DNA of 24,921 nt from UBA11612 sp963976395. Lineage in GTDB: Bacteria; Pseudomonadota; Alphaproteobacteria; Rhodospirillales; Rhodospirillaceae. Below, piece after piece: positions 15,157-23,289 of this stretch. The stretch spans positions 1 to 24,921 of the forward strand of contig CAXBLG010000047.1 in assembly GCA_963976395.1 (NCBI GenBank), in the 5' to 3' direction. Each line of letters begins with the position of its first letter. Within the stretch, counting starts at the first letter, position 1. Both the position numbers and the translations under genes were made by a program. A model generated the notes under the pieces. That model was not told where the DNA came from. It worked only from the letters and a program-made list of their open reading frames with translations, and did not search any database.

Positions 15157-18048
15157 CTAGCTCTTCTCAGCCAATGCAGCCTGCGCTGCGGCCAGCCGCG
15201 CAACCGGCACCCGGTATGGCGAACACGATACGTAGTCCAGCCCAACATCATGGCAGAAGCGAATAGACTCCGGGTCTCCGCCATGCTCGCCGCATATTCC
15301 CATCTTCAAGCCCTTGCGCACCTTGCGGCCGCGTTCGGCCGCAATGGTCACTAACTCGCCCACCCCGTCCTGATCGAGGCTGGCGAAGGGATCATTCTCG
15401 TAAATGCCCTTCTGACGGTACTGCTCGATGATTGACGCACAATCATCACGTGAAAGACCGAAAGTGGTTTGCGTAAGGTCGTTGGTACCAAAGGAAAAGA
15501 ACTCGGCGGTTTTTGCAATATCACCCGCCTGCAAAGCCGCGCGAGGTAGCTCGATCATAGTCCCGACTAAATATTCGACCGAACTGCCTGCCGCTTCAAA
15601 CACAGCCTTGGCTGCAGCGTCCACAACCTGCTTCATCAAATCCAATTCTTTGCGTGTTCCGACGAGCGGAATCATCACTTCCGGCAGCACTTCGGTTCCG
15701 TCTTTCTTGACCTGCACAGCCGCCTCGAAAATGGCGCGGGCCTGCATTTCATAAATTTCCGGATGGGATATACCGAGACGTACACCCCGATGGCCGAGCA
15801 TAGGGTTGGTTTCGTGCAAACTTGAAAGCATGTCGCGCACGGACTCTTCCGACACACCTGCGTCTTGCGCCACCTCAGTGATTTCTGCATCGGTCTGAGG
15901 TAGAAATTCATGCAAGGGCGGATCAAGTAACCGAATCGTAACCGGCAAGCCCGCCATAATACTGAACAGCTTGACGAAATCGCCGCGTTGATGCGGCAAC
16001 AGTTTGTCCAGCGCCGCTTTGCGCCCGCCCGAGTCCTTCGCCAGAATCATCTGCCGTACACTGAGAATACGCGCGGGATCGAAAAACATATGTTCGGTTC
16101 GGCACAAACCAATGCCTTCCGCACCGAACTTGCGGGCGGTCTTCGCATCGGTGGGTGTTTCCGCGTTGGCCCGCACCCGGAGCCGCCGAATGTTATCGAC
16201 CCAGCCCATGAGTTTTCCGAAATCGCCGGTCAATTCAGGTTGAATCGTCGCGACCCTCCCGACAAAAACTTCACCCGTGGACCCATCAAGCGTAATCACG
16301 TCACCTTCGAGCAAAATATGATCTCGCACCCGCGCTGTTTTAGCGGCCGCATCTACCTTGATGTCGCCGGCCCCACACACGCAAGGCGTCCCCATACCGC
16401 GCGCAACAACAGCCGCATGGCTGGTCATGCCGCCCCGAGTGGTGAGAATGCCCTGGCTGACATGCATCCCGCCAATGTCCTCGGGACTAGTTTCACGGCG
16501 AACAAGAATAACGACCTCGCCGCGCTTCACCCAATCTTCTGCACTCTCGGATGTAAAAACGATCCGCCCCGCCGCCGCGCCCGGAGAGGCGGGCAATCCG
16601 CGAGACAAAAGTTCGCGCGGAGCTTTGGGGTCAAGCGTCGGGTGCAATAGCTGGTCGAGTTGCGCAGGGTCGATACGGCGGACGGCTTCATCTTCGCTGA
16701 TCAAACCTTCCTGCGCCATATCGACAGCAATCTTAAACCCTGCCTGCGCCGTACGTTTACCGGTGCGGGTTTGCAGCATCCACAGCTTGTTTTTCTCGAT
16801 GGTGAATTCCATGTCTTGCATGTCGGTGTAGTGACTCTCGAGCTTGTCACGCAAGACGACCAACTGCTTATACAGGTCGGGCATCGACTCTTCCATCGCC
16901 GGAAGCGTCGATTGCTGCGCCTGTTTACCGTGGATGGTGATTTGCTGTGGCGTCCTAATTCCGGCGACCACGTCCTCGCCTTGCGCATTCACAAGATACT
17001 CGCCGTAGAAAGTGTTTTCGCCGGTAGAGGGATCTCGGCTAAAGCAAACGCCGGTGGCGCAATCATCGCCCATGTTGCCAAAAACCATGGCCTGAATATT
17101 TACGGCCGTACCCCAGGTGTCGGGAATGTCGTGCAAAGCGCGGTAGGTGATGGCACGGGTGTTCATCCAACTGCCAAAAACCGCGCCGATGGCACCCCAA
17201 AGCTGCTCGTGAACATCTTGTGGAAACGGCGCGCCAAGTTCTTCTGCTATTTTATCTTTGAACGATTCCACCAACGCCTTGAGATCGTCGGCATCGAGTT
17301 CGTTGTCGAGCGTTACGCCCTTGTCTTCCTTGGCGATATCCAAAAGCGTTTCCAGATCGTAGTCGTCCACACCGAGGACCACGTCGGAATACATTTGGAT
17401 GAACCGCCGATAACTATCATAAGCAAAGCGTGCATCGCCGGATTGCGCCGCTAGCCCTTCAACCGTTTTGTCGTTGAGGCCGAGGTTGAGAATAGTATCC
17501 ATCATTCCCGGCATGGAGGCGCGGCTGCCGGACCGTACCGAAACCAGCAAAGGATTTTTCAGATCGCCGAACTTGCGTTCGGTGATGGCTTCAACATTTG
17601 CCAAAGCCTCTTCTACCTGCGCTTTCAAATCGGACGGATAGCTTTTGCCGTTGGCGTAGTAGTAAGTGCAGACCTCGGTGCTGACGGTGTAGCCGGGCGG
17701 GACTGGAAGGCCGATGGCGCACATCTCGGCTAGATTTGCACCCTTACCGCCCAGCAAATCCTTCATGGACGCCGCACCGTCGGCCTTACCTCCACCAAAA
17801 GCGTAAACCCAGCGCGAAGGGGTGCCTGTGTCTGCTCCGGCGCCGGTGGGGTACAGATCCGGCCTCAGAACGCCTCGCGATACCTTTCCGCCAGTGGCCT
17901 CCTCAACCGCTATGACACGCTCGGCAGGCACCCTGTCCCACTGACTGATGGCCTGGGGGGTAACCTTGATGGCCCGGGCCAGTGCCGCCACGCCACCGGA
18001 TTCGGAAATGGCCCGCTCCAGGGCTTCATTGCGGGATTTATCAGGCAT
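15157..18048 (-). CDS. ppdK: Pyruvate phosphate dikinase with N-terminal Cro/YdaS-like HTH domain
   Basis: PPDK interconverts pyruvate, ATP and phosphate with phosphoenolpyruvate, AMP and diphosphate. The ORF is 963 aa; ordinary bacterial PPDK is about 880-900. Residues 1-67 form a complete Cro/YdaS-like HTH domain: SGGVAALARAIKVTPQAISQ, then WDRVPAERVIAVEEATGGK and the typical ending LRPDLYP. A ~12-residue Gly/Thr linker leads to the normal PPDK N terminus (SRWVYAFGGGKADG, from about 78). PPDK is complete: GGKGANLAEM, RSGSRASMPGMMDTILNLG, phospho-His at about 544 (TRGGMTSHAAVVARGMG) and Cys at about 918 (MGICGEHGGDP). ATG 18048 has GAGGTG just upstream. No ATG, GTG or TTG lies in the linker, so separate PPDK initiation is unlikely. 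Operator-like repeats precede it; MOSC follows in the operon. Confidence 0.93.
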   Translation of the reverse strand: MPDKSRNEALERAISESGGVAALARAIKVTPQAISQWDRVPAERVIAVEEATGGKVSRGVLRPDLYPTGAGADTGTPSRWVYAFGGGKADGAASMKDLLGGKGANLAEMCAIGLPVPPGYTVSTEVCTYYYANGKSYPSDLKAQVEEALANVEAITERKFGDLKNPLLVSVRSGSRASMPGMMDTILNLGLNDKTVEGLAAQSGDARFAYDSYRRFIQMYSDVVLGVDDYDLETLLDIAKEDKGVTLDNELDADDLKALVESFKDKIAEELGAPFPQDVHEQLWGAIGAVFGSWMNTRAITYRALHDIPDTWGTAVNIQAMVFGNMGDDCATGVCFSRDPSTGENTFYGEYLVNAQGEDVVAGIRTPQQITIHGKQAQQSTLPAMEESMPDLYKQLVVLRDKLESHYTDMQDMEFTIEKNKLWMLQTRTGKRTAQAGFKIAVDMAQEGLISEDEAVRRIDPAQLDQLLHPTLDPKAPRELLSRGLPASPGAAAGRIVFTSESAEDWVKRGEVVILVRRETSPEDIGGMHVSQGILTTRGGMTSHAAVVARGMGTPCVCGAGDIKVDAAAKTARVRDHILLEGDVITLDGSTGEVFVGRVATIQPELTGDFGKLMGWVDNIRRLRVRANAETPTDAKTARKFGAEGIGLCRTEHMFFDPARILSVRQMILAKDSGGRKAALDKLLPHQRGDFVKLFSIMAGLPVTIRLLDPPLHEFLPQTDAEITEVAQDAGVSEESVRDMLSSLHETNPMLGHRGVRLGISHPEIYEMQARAIFEAAVQVKKDGTEVLPEVMIPLVGTRKELDLMKQVVDAAAKAVFEAAGSSVEYLVGTMIELPRAALQAGDIAKTAEFFSFGTNDLTQTTFGLSRDDCASIIEQYRQKGIYENDPFASLDQDGVGELVTIAAERGRKVRKGLKMGICGEHGGDPESIRFCHDVGLDYVSCSPYRVPVARLAAAQAALAEKS

Positions 18049-18059
18049 AGCGCACCTCG

Positions 18060-18123
18060 ATGTAAGCAATCCAATATGTAAGCAAAGATGTGCTTACATG
18101 TATGAGGAAAGTCATACTTACAT
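18060..18123. promoter_or_regulatory. Four-copy operator-like repeats upstream of HTH-ppdK
   Basis: The 9-mer ATGTAAGCA occurs at 18060-18068 and 18076-18084. Its reverse complement TGCTTACAT occurs at 18091-18099, and a one-mismatch copy TACTTACAT at 18115-18123. The middle two form a perfect inverted repeat with a 6-bp spacer, a 24-bp dyad typical of a dimeric HTH repressor site. The block covers 12 to 75 nt upstream of the ppdK ATG, touching the ribosome site and the likely promoter. The fused HTH domain is the obvious candidate binder; that is inference. Confidence 0.75.
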
Positions 18124-18138
18124 TTTGAGGGGCTTCAA
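18111..18138 (-). promoter_or_regulatory. Candidate promoter for HTH-ppdK
   Basis: Reading the minus strand, TTGAAG (18138-18133) and TATGAC (18116-18111) are 16 bp apart, placing transcription start near 18104. The outer repeat copy at 18115-18123 overlaps the -10 edge, and the perfect inverted repeat would lie just downstream of the start. That arrangement suits repression. The boxes are imperfect, so the promoter call is tentative. Confidence 0.35.
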
Positions 18139-18194
18139 GAAGATTCTGCTAATAATGTCGGAGCCTGGGGTCAGCCCATTTTAAGAGGCCGTTT

Positions 18195-20279
18195 TTAAGC
18201 GCCAGTACCGCCTTCGACCTGACCAAAATCCGCGACTCGTCCCATTGCGGCGACGATCCGGGTGAGCAGCCGCAAACGAGCGGCTCGCTGAGCAGGATTG
18301 TCCGTATTGACGGTGACTTTATCGAAAAAGATGTCCACAGGCTTACGCAGGGTGGCCAAGGCGGCCATGGCCGCAGCGAAGTCCTCTTTATCTAAGGCTT
18401 TTTGGGCAAGCATCTCGGCTGACTCAATGGATTTAAGCAAATTCTCGGCTTCGGCAGCACCCAGGTCTTCGGCAGCGACATCGCCGCCATAAGGCGCGCT
18501 GGCTTTCTTCTCTTCAATGCGAACGATATTGGCGGCACGGCGATAAGCCACGAGCAGGTTCGCGCCGTCATCGCTGGCGAGAAACTTCCCAAGGGCCTCT
18601 ACTCGAGCCAGCAGGCGTACGAGATCGTCTTCACCACCGAGGGAAAATACCGCAGAGACATGGTCGTGACGCACACCTTGATCGCGCAAATGAACTTTGA
18701 GCCGGTCTGCGAAGAAATCCATTAGGGATTCGGCGAGGTTCGACGGATTGACGTTACCGATATTGGTGTAGGCGCCGAGAAAGTACTCAAACGTCGTCAT
18801 CAGCGGCAGACGCAATTTATTTTCAAGGATCAGGCGAATGACACCTAGCGCCGCGCGGCGTAACGCAAATGGGTCTTTCGAGCCGGTGGGCTTTTCATCA
18901 ATAGCGAAAAACCCGACAAGGCTATCAATCTTGTCAGCCAGGGCGATCACCACACTGACCGGCGAAGTGGGGCAAGCATCGCCCGGACCTTGCGGCGAAT
19001 AATGTGCGGCAATGGCTTCGGCGACGGCGGCGGACTCGTTGTCGTGAACAGCGTAGTAGCGGCCCATGATGCCTTGCAGGTCGGGAAACTCGCCGACCAT
19101 ACCGGTTGAAAGATCGGCCTTGCATAACAGAGCCGCGCGGGCGACATCGGCCTTGCCTGCACCGGACACATGGTCGGCCAGGAACGCCGCACCATCGACG
19201 ATGCGTTCCACCTTGTCGCGCACGGTTCCGAGCTTGGCTTGGAACACGCGCTCTTCCAATTTATCTACACGGGCTTCAAGCTGTTGGTCGCGGTCCTGAT
19301 CCCAGAAGAACTTGGCGTCGGACAGGCGCGCACGCAGTACGCGCTCGTTTCCGGCAACAATGGCTTTCCCGCGATCTTTCGCCACCATATTGGCGATGAC
19401 CCCAAAGCGATTGGCCAGCGCGCCCTTCTTTGTAGAGAGCGCGAAATACTTTTGATGTTTGCGCATGGCCGACGTCAAAACTTCCGGCGGCACATCCATA
19501 AAAGCAGAATCAATCGTGCCAAGCAGCGGCACCGGCCACTCCACTAGCCCGACGACTTCAGCAAGGAGTCCGGAGTCATCATTGATCGTCAAATTTTCTT
19601 TGGCAGCAAGCTTGGTCAACCCATCTGCAATCACTTTTGACCGCTCTGCCGGATCAATCATGACAAAAGCTTTTTTCAGCTTGGCCTTATAATCGGCGAA
19701 GGATTTAACTTTAAAAGCTTTCGGCGCAAGGAAGCGGTGGCCCTTTGTTGAATCACCCGCCTTCACACCCGCAAACGTGACCGGAATCACCTTGCCGCCG
19801 AGAACACATAAAATGCCGTGTAAGGGGCGCACCCAACGCACCGGATTATTGGCCCAGCGCATCGACTTCGGCCAGGGTATTTGCGGTAACGCGGCCTCGA
19901 TAATTTCCTTTACGACAACCGACGTCGCGCGCCCCTTCTTTTTGGTGACCGCAAAATAAAACTGACCCTTGGGCAGCTCGCGCACTTCGGCGTCTTCGAT
20001 GCGCTTAAGACCCGCACCCTTCAGAAAGCCTTGGACGGCACCGTCCGGCGCCCCCACTTGCGGCCCCTTGCGCTCGTCCAACGTGTCCGGCTGCGATTTC
20101 GGCAATCCGTCCGCAGCCAAGGTTAGGCGGCGCGGTCCTGCAAAAACGGCGATAGACTTTGCCTCTAGTCCCTGAGCCTTCAGTCCGTCACCGATCAGGC
20201 GTGCAAGATCATCTGCAGCCCGCGCCTGCATACGGGCGGGGATTTCTTCGGAGAACAGTTCTAAAAGAAGCTCGGCCAT
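18195..20279 (-). CDS. glyS: Glycine-tRNA ligase beta subunit
   Basis: Beta subunit of the bacterial heterotetrameric glycyl-tRNA synthetase, which with GlyQ charges tRNA-Gly; the beta chain carries tRNA recognition. It is 694 aa, normal for the family. Seen: N terminus AELLLELFSEEIPARMQ, then KSMRWANNPVRWVRPLHGI (about 140-160) and EVLTSAMRKHQKYFAL. The C terminus is helical, consistent with the anticodon-binding domain. I start it at ATG 20279, because the in-frame extension to 20537 runs inside glyQ in another frame and has no family similarity. The start is 4 nt after the glyQ stop, so the two are translationally coupled. Last gene of the minus-strand series. Confidence 0.96.
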   Translation of the reverse strand: MAELLLELFSEEIPARMQARAADDLARLIGDGLKAQGLEAKSIAVFAGPRRLTLAADGLPKSQPDTLDERKGPQVGAPDGAVQGFLKGAGLKRIEDAEVRELPKGQFYFAVTKKKGRATSVVVKEIIEAALPQIPWPKSMRWANNPVRWVRPLHGILCVLGGKVIPVTFAGVKAGDSTKGHRFLAPKAFKVKSFADYKAKLKKAFVMIDPAERSKVIADGLTKLAAKENLTINDDSGLLAEVVGLVEWPVPLLGTIDSAFMDVPPEVLTSAMRKHQKYFALSTKKGALANRFGVIANMVAKDRGKAIVAGNERVLRARLSDAKFFWDQDRDQQLEARVDKLEERVFQAKLGTVRDKVERIVDGAAFLADHVSGAGKADVARAALLCKADLSTGMVGEFPDLQGIMGRYYAVHDNESAAVAEAIAAHYSPQGPGDACPTSPVSVVIALADKIDSLVGFFAIDEKPTGSKDPFALRRAALGVIRLILENKLRLPLMTTFEYFLGAYTNIGNVNPSNLAESLMDFFADRLKVHLRDQGVRHDHVSAVFSLGGEDDLVRLLARVEALGKFLASDDGANLLVAYRRAANIVRIEEKKASAPYGGDVAAEDLGAAEAENLLKSIESAEMLAQKALDKEDFAAAMAALATLRKPVDIFFDKVTVNTDNPAQRAARLRLLTRIVAAMGRVADFGQVEGGTGA

Positions 20280-20283
20280 GATC

Positions 20284-21267
20284 TCAACTCGCCTGCAAAT
20301 GGGTGGGGGCAAGCCAAGCTTCACAGCAGGCTTTCGCAAGCGCGCGGACGCGTCCGATATAGGCGGCGCGCTCGGTGACGCTGATAACCCCGCGCGCATC
20401 GAGCAAGTTAAATGTGTGCGAGGCCTTGATGCACTGGTCGTAGGCGGGTAGCGCGAGACTATGACCAAGAAGCGAGCGGCACTCGTTTTCACAGTCAGCG
20501 AAACGTTTGAACAAAATGTCGGTATTGGCGTGTTCAAAGTTATGGGCGGAGTACTCCACTTCCGCGCGGTAGAACACGTCGCCGTATTTTACGCCGTGAC
20601 CATTGAAGTCGAGATCATAGACGTTCTCGACACCCTGTACGTACATGGCCAGACGTTCGAGGCCGTAGGTCAATTCAACCGCCACCGGATTGCATTCCAG
20701 TCCGCCCACTTGCTGAAAGTAGGTAAACTGGGTGACTTCCATGCCGTCGCACCACACTTCCCAGCCAAGGCCCCAGGCCCCCAGCGTCGGACTTTCCCAA
20801 TCATCTTCGACAAAGCGAATATCGTGGGACATCGGATCAATGCCGATGGCGCGCAGGCTTTCGAGATACAGCCCCTGCGGGTCTGCCGGTGAGGGTTTCA
20901 GAATCACTTGATACTGATAGTAGTGTTGAAGCCGGTTGGGGTTTTCGCCGTAGCGGCCGTCGGTCGGACGGCGTGAGGGCTGCACATAGGCGGCGCTCCA
21001 AGGGTCGGAACCGAGCGCCCGCAAGGTGGTCGCCGGATGGAATGTGCCTGCCCCCATTTCCATATCGTAGGGCTGAAGAATGACGCAGCCTTGCTTTGCC
21101 CAGAAATCCTGAAGCGTCAGGATGAGCGTCTGAAAGCTGGGCGCTTTTGCTTTCGATGCGCCCTTCACTGAAACTGCACGCTTCGCCTTGGCCTTCGACT
21201 TGGATTGAGCCTTAGGCTTAGCTTTCGATTTAGATTTGATTTTCTTTTTGGTTTTCTTGGCGGCCAT
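20284..21267 (-). CDS. glyQ: Glycine-tRNA ligase alpha subunit with Lys-rich N-terminal tail
   Basis: Alpha subunit of glycyl-tRNA synthetase, carrying the class II catalytic core that forms glycyl-adenylate. It is 327 aa, about 30-40 more than usual. The catalytic part begins SFQTLILTLQDFWAKQGC at residue 44 and is complete (LQPYDMEMGAGTFHPATTLR, YVQPSRRPTDGRYGENPNR, LGWEVWCDGMEVTQFTYFQQ). Residues 1-43 are low-complexity and very basic, with 17 Lys in KSKAKPKA-type repeats. ATG 21267 is clear, but its Shine-Dalgarno is weak (GAAAGAAA). A GTG at codon 34 could start a shorter form. The tail may aid RNA binding; this is inference. It is followed after 4 nt by glyS. Confidence 0.95.
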   Translation of the reverse strand: MAAKKTKKKIKSKSKAKPKAQSKSKAKAKRAVSVKGASKAKAPSFQTLILTLQDFWAKQGCVILQPYDMEMGAGTFHPATTLRALGSDPWSAAYVQPSRRPTDGRYGENPNRLQHYYQYQVILKPSPADPQGLYLESLRAIGIDPMSHDIRFVEDDWESPTLGAWGLGWEVWCDGMEVTQFTYFQQVGGLECNPVAVELTYGLERLAMYVQGVENVYDLDFNGHGVKYGDVFYRAEVEYSAHNFEHANTDILFKRFADCENECRSLLGHSLALPAYDQCIKASHTFNLLDARGVISVTERAAYIGRVRALAKACCEAWLAPTHLQAS

Positions 21268-21348
21268 GACGATTTCTTTCGACGGAACGGCGGAAGCTAG
21301 TGGAGCATATGGCCGGAATCAAGGGATGCAGCGGAAATCGCCGTAATT

Positions 21349-21585
21349 TCAGCTCTTTTCTTCACAGGAGCATACCGTGCCCGCAGGAATATAAGACCCG
21401 CATTTCGGGCATTGTTCCAAGTCCTGGGCAGCAGGGTGCCCTGATTTATACGCCGATGTGGTGCGCTTGCGCCGGGCCCCTCGAACAGATTTGCCCATAT
21501 CGCCCATACGCCAGCGGTATTTGAACCCCCAAAAGACAATGACGATCACAACCACGGTAAAGAGAACTTTGAGGGCGCTAATCAT
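21349..21585 (-). CDS. Small single-pass membrane protein with zinc-ribbon-like C terminus
   Basis: A 78-aa protein with one transmembrane segment at about 4-21 (ALKVLFTVVVIVIVFWGF). A basic stretch follows (RGARRKR), then a C-terminal CPKCGSYIPAGTVCSC with Cys at 59, 62, 72 and 74, which could hold a metal ion. It resembles PP0621-type small proteins in layout; the family call is from memory and tentative. ATG 21585 is used, since the longer frame to 21666 enters the S49 peptidase gene. It begins 13 nt after the peptidase stop, so the two are likely co-expressed. Function unknown; a role beside the peptidase or in membrane quality control would be guesswork. Confidence 0.7.
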   Translation of the reverse strand: MISALKVLFTVVVIVIVFWGFKYRWRMGDMGKSVRGARRKRTTSAYKSGHPAAQDLEQCPKCGSYIPAGTVCSCEEKS

Positions 21586-21598
21586 ATCCGGGCCGACC

Positions 21599-22480
21599 TC
21601 ACAAACCGAAGCGGGCCCAAAGCGTGCGCTCTTCGACCGCCGCAATGAGATCGGACGCCCAACCACCCGAGACCGTCTCCGCGCTCAATGACGCAGACGA
21701 TAACGGCCGTCCAAGACGGCGTTCCAACCAACTCATCGGTCGCCGCACTGTCAGGAAGCGCACATCAGGACCGTATTTCCGGCGAATGATGGTGCGCATA
21801 TCTCCAAGCCCGTCCACAAGCCCTAGTTCAAGCGCGCGCGCGCCGGTCCAAATATCACCGTTGAAGGCCGTTTCATCATCGGCCACAAGCCGCTCTCCGC
21901 GGCGCTGTTTGACGGCCTCGATAAACTGGCGATGCATATCGGCCTGAATATTCATAAGCCGCTTCACATCATCAGGATCTTCCGGCTTGAATGGGTCAAG
22001 AAGGCTCTTGTGATCGCCCTGGGTATGCACCCGGCGCTCAACGCCGATACGGTCCATTAACCCCTGAAACCCGAAGCCGGCGGAGATAACCCCGATCGAG
22101 CCGACAATGGACATTGGATCGGCATAAATCTCGTCGGCAGCTAGAGATAGCCAGTATCCACCAGAGGCCGCCACGTCTTCGGTAAACGCGAATACGGGTA
22201 TTTTCTTTTCCTGGGACAGATGACGAATATAGGCGGTTATTTGGGCCGACTGCACCGGCGAGCCACCCGGAGAGTTGATGAGCAGGCACACAGCCCGCAC
22301 GCGTTTGGAGAACGCTTTTTTGATGCTGGGTTCAAGTGTTGCGAGGTTGAGCCCACCGCGGCGAACACCGCCGCCGCCGATCACGCCCTGCAAGCGCAGC
22401 ACCGTCACGACCGGCACACTGCTGCGTCCGCCGAGATCATAACGAGCCAGGAAATCGTTGATAGCTTCAGGAATACTCAT
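21599..22480 (-). CDS. S49 family serine peptidase (SppA/SohB-like)
   Basis: A ClpP-fold peptidase of the signal peptide peptidase SppA family, 293 aa, a single catalytic unit. Seen: LINSPGGSPVQSAQ (68-81), nucleophile Ser106 in AASGGYWLSLAADEI, VGSIGV (126-131) and the general-base Lys158 (GDHKSLLDPFKP), giving the Ser/Lys dyad. There is no clear signal or membrane segment, so it may be cytosolic or peripheral. SppA enzymes degrade cleaved signal peptides and other membrane peptides; the substrate here is unknown. The mRNA bases before ATG 22480 read CUCUCCUCCC, the complement of a Shine-Dalgarno, so initiation is unusual or weak. Followed closely by the small zinc-ribbon membrane protein. 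Confidence 0.9.
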   Translation of the reverse strand: MSIPEAINDFLARYDLGGRSSVPVVTVLRLQGVIGGGGVRRGGLNLATLEPSIKKAFSKRVRAVCLLINSPGGSPVQSAQITAYIRHLSQEKKIPVFAFTEDVAASGGYWLSLAADEIYADPMSIVGSIGVISAGFGFQGLMDRIGVERRVHTQGDHKSLLDPFKPEDPDDVKRLMNIQADMHRQFIEAVKQRRGERLVADDETAFNGDIWTGARALELGLVDGLGDMRTIIRRKYGPDVRFLTVRRPMSWLERRLGRPLSSASLSAETVSGGWASDLIAAVEERTLWARFGL

Positions 22481-22532
22481 GGGAGGAGAGACTACTGCTT
22501 GAAGTGCTTAATGAAAACGACAAAGGCCTACT

Positions 22533-23285
22533 TTAAATAGGCAGCGGCCGAGCGCCCCGCAACACCTGTTCAGCCTCAGCGGTATAGCGGCCTCCGTCCT
22601 CATGCAAAATAAGGCCAGGGAAAAGGGTGTCCGGAGAGCGGCGATCCTTGCCCGCATCTACAATAACACGCTGAGCCGGCTCGCCCGCCTTTGACAGTAT
22701 CGGGTAGATGCGCACGTCCCCCGCCTTGCCATTTAAGGCGGCTAGTATCTCGGATAAACGCCCCGCACGGTGAACGATGACAAATCGCCCCTTTTGCTTC
22801 AGGCAGGCAAGACACGCGGTGATCCAAGCCGCCAAATCCACGGCCCCCTCCATATGCGCCGTCGCGCGCGAGGCGTTCGGCGGTGGACTTCCAGCCTCAG
22901 AATACGGTGGATTGGTGAGAACAACATCAAACGCGTTTTTTAACTCTGCAGGCGGTGCGCCGATATCACCGTCTATTATTCGCGCAATTCCGCACAGAGC
23001 ATTGAGTTCCAGTCCCGCGCGCGCATACGCAGCAATGTCGGGCTGACTTTCAATCCCTGTGAGGTCCAGGCCAGACACCCGAGCGGCGAGACAGAACATT
23101 GCCGCACCGCTGCCGCACCCCGCATCCAATATGTGTTGGCCGCCCTTCGCCTTCACAGCAGCGGCAAGGAGCACAGGATCGACAGCCGCCCTATACCCCT
23201 GAACGGATTGCCGCACCACGACGCGGCCTCCCAACACCGCATCGTCGGTAAAAGCTAACTCGGCGTGAGTCACATCAGAGGACAT
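22533..23285 (-). CDS. tRNA1(Val) A37 N6-methyltransferase-like protein
   Basis: An SAM-dependent methyltransferase of 250 aa resembling YfiC/TrmN6, which makes N6-methyladenosine at position 37 of tRNA1(Val). Motif I is HILDAGCGSGAAMFCLA (51-67). Motif IV is VVLTNPPYSEAG (121-132); NPPY is typical of N6-adenine methyltransferases. An N-terminal VRQSVQGYRAAVDPVLLAAAV matches the family's Q-x-GYR-x-(S/A)-xDxxLLA region. ATG 23285 lies 4 nt after the DUF2007 stop, so they are translationally coupled. The RNA target is inferred from family; other N6-adenine or glutamine methyltransferases share NPPY, but the N terminus favours the TrmN6 group. Confidence 0.82.
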   Translation of the reverse strand: MSSDVTHAELAFTDDAVLGGRVVVRQSVQGYRAAVDPVLLAAAVKAKGGQHILDAGCGSGAAMFCLAARVSGLDLTGIESQPDIAAYARAGLELNALCGIARIIDGDIGAPPAELKNAFDVVLTNPPYSEAGSPPPNASRATAHMEGAVDLAAWITACLACLKQKGRFVIVHRAGRLSEILAALNGKAGDVRIYPILSKAGEPAQRVIVDAGKDRRSPDTLFPGLILHEDGGRYTAEAEQVLRGARPLPI

Positions 23286-23289
23286 ACGA

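Noticed and set aside
16660..17454. 264-codon plus-strand open frame inside ppdK
   Set aside because: Shadow of a strongly conserved minus-strand gene in GC-rich DNA; it has no recognisable domain or ribosome site.
17800..18048. HTH part of ppdK as an independent Cro gene overlapping PPDK
   Set aside because: There is no stop codon after LRPDLYP and no start codon before the PPDK domain in the linker; the reading frame is the same, so a fusion is the simplest reading of the sequence as given.
20280..20537. 86-residue extension of glyS
   Set aside because: It lies wholly within glyQ in another frame; ATG 20279 gives the conserved GlyS N terminus.
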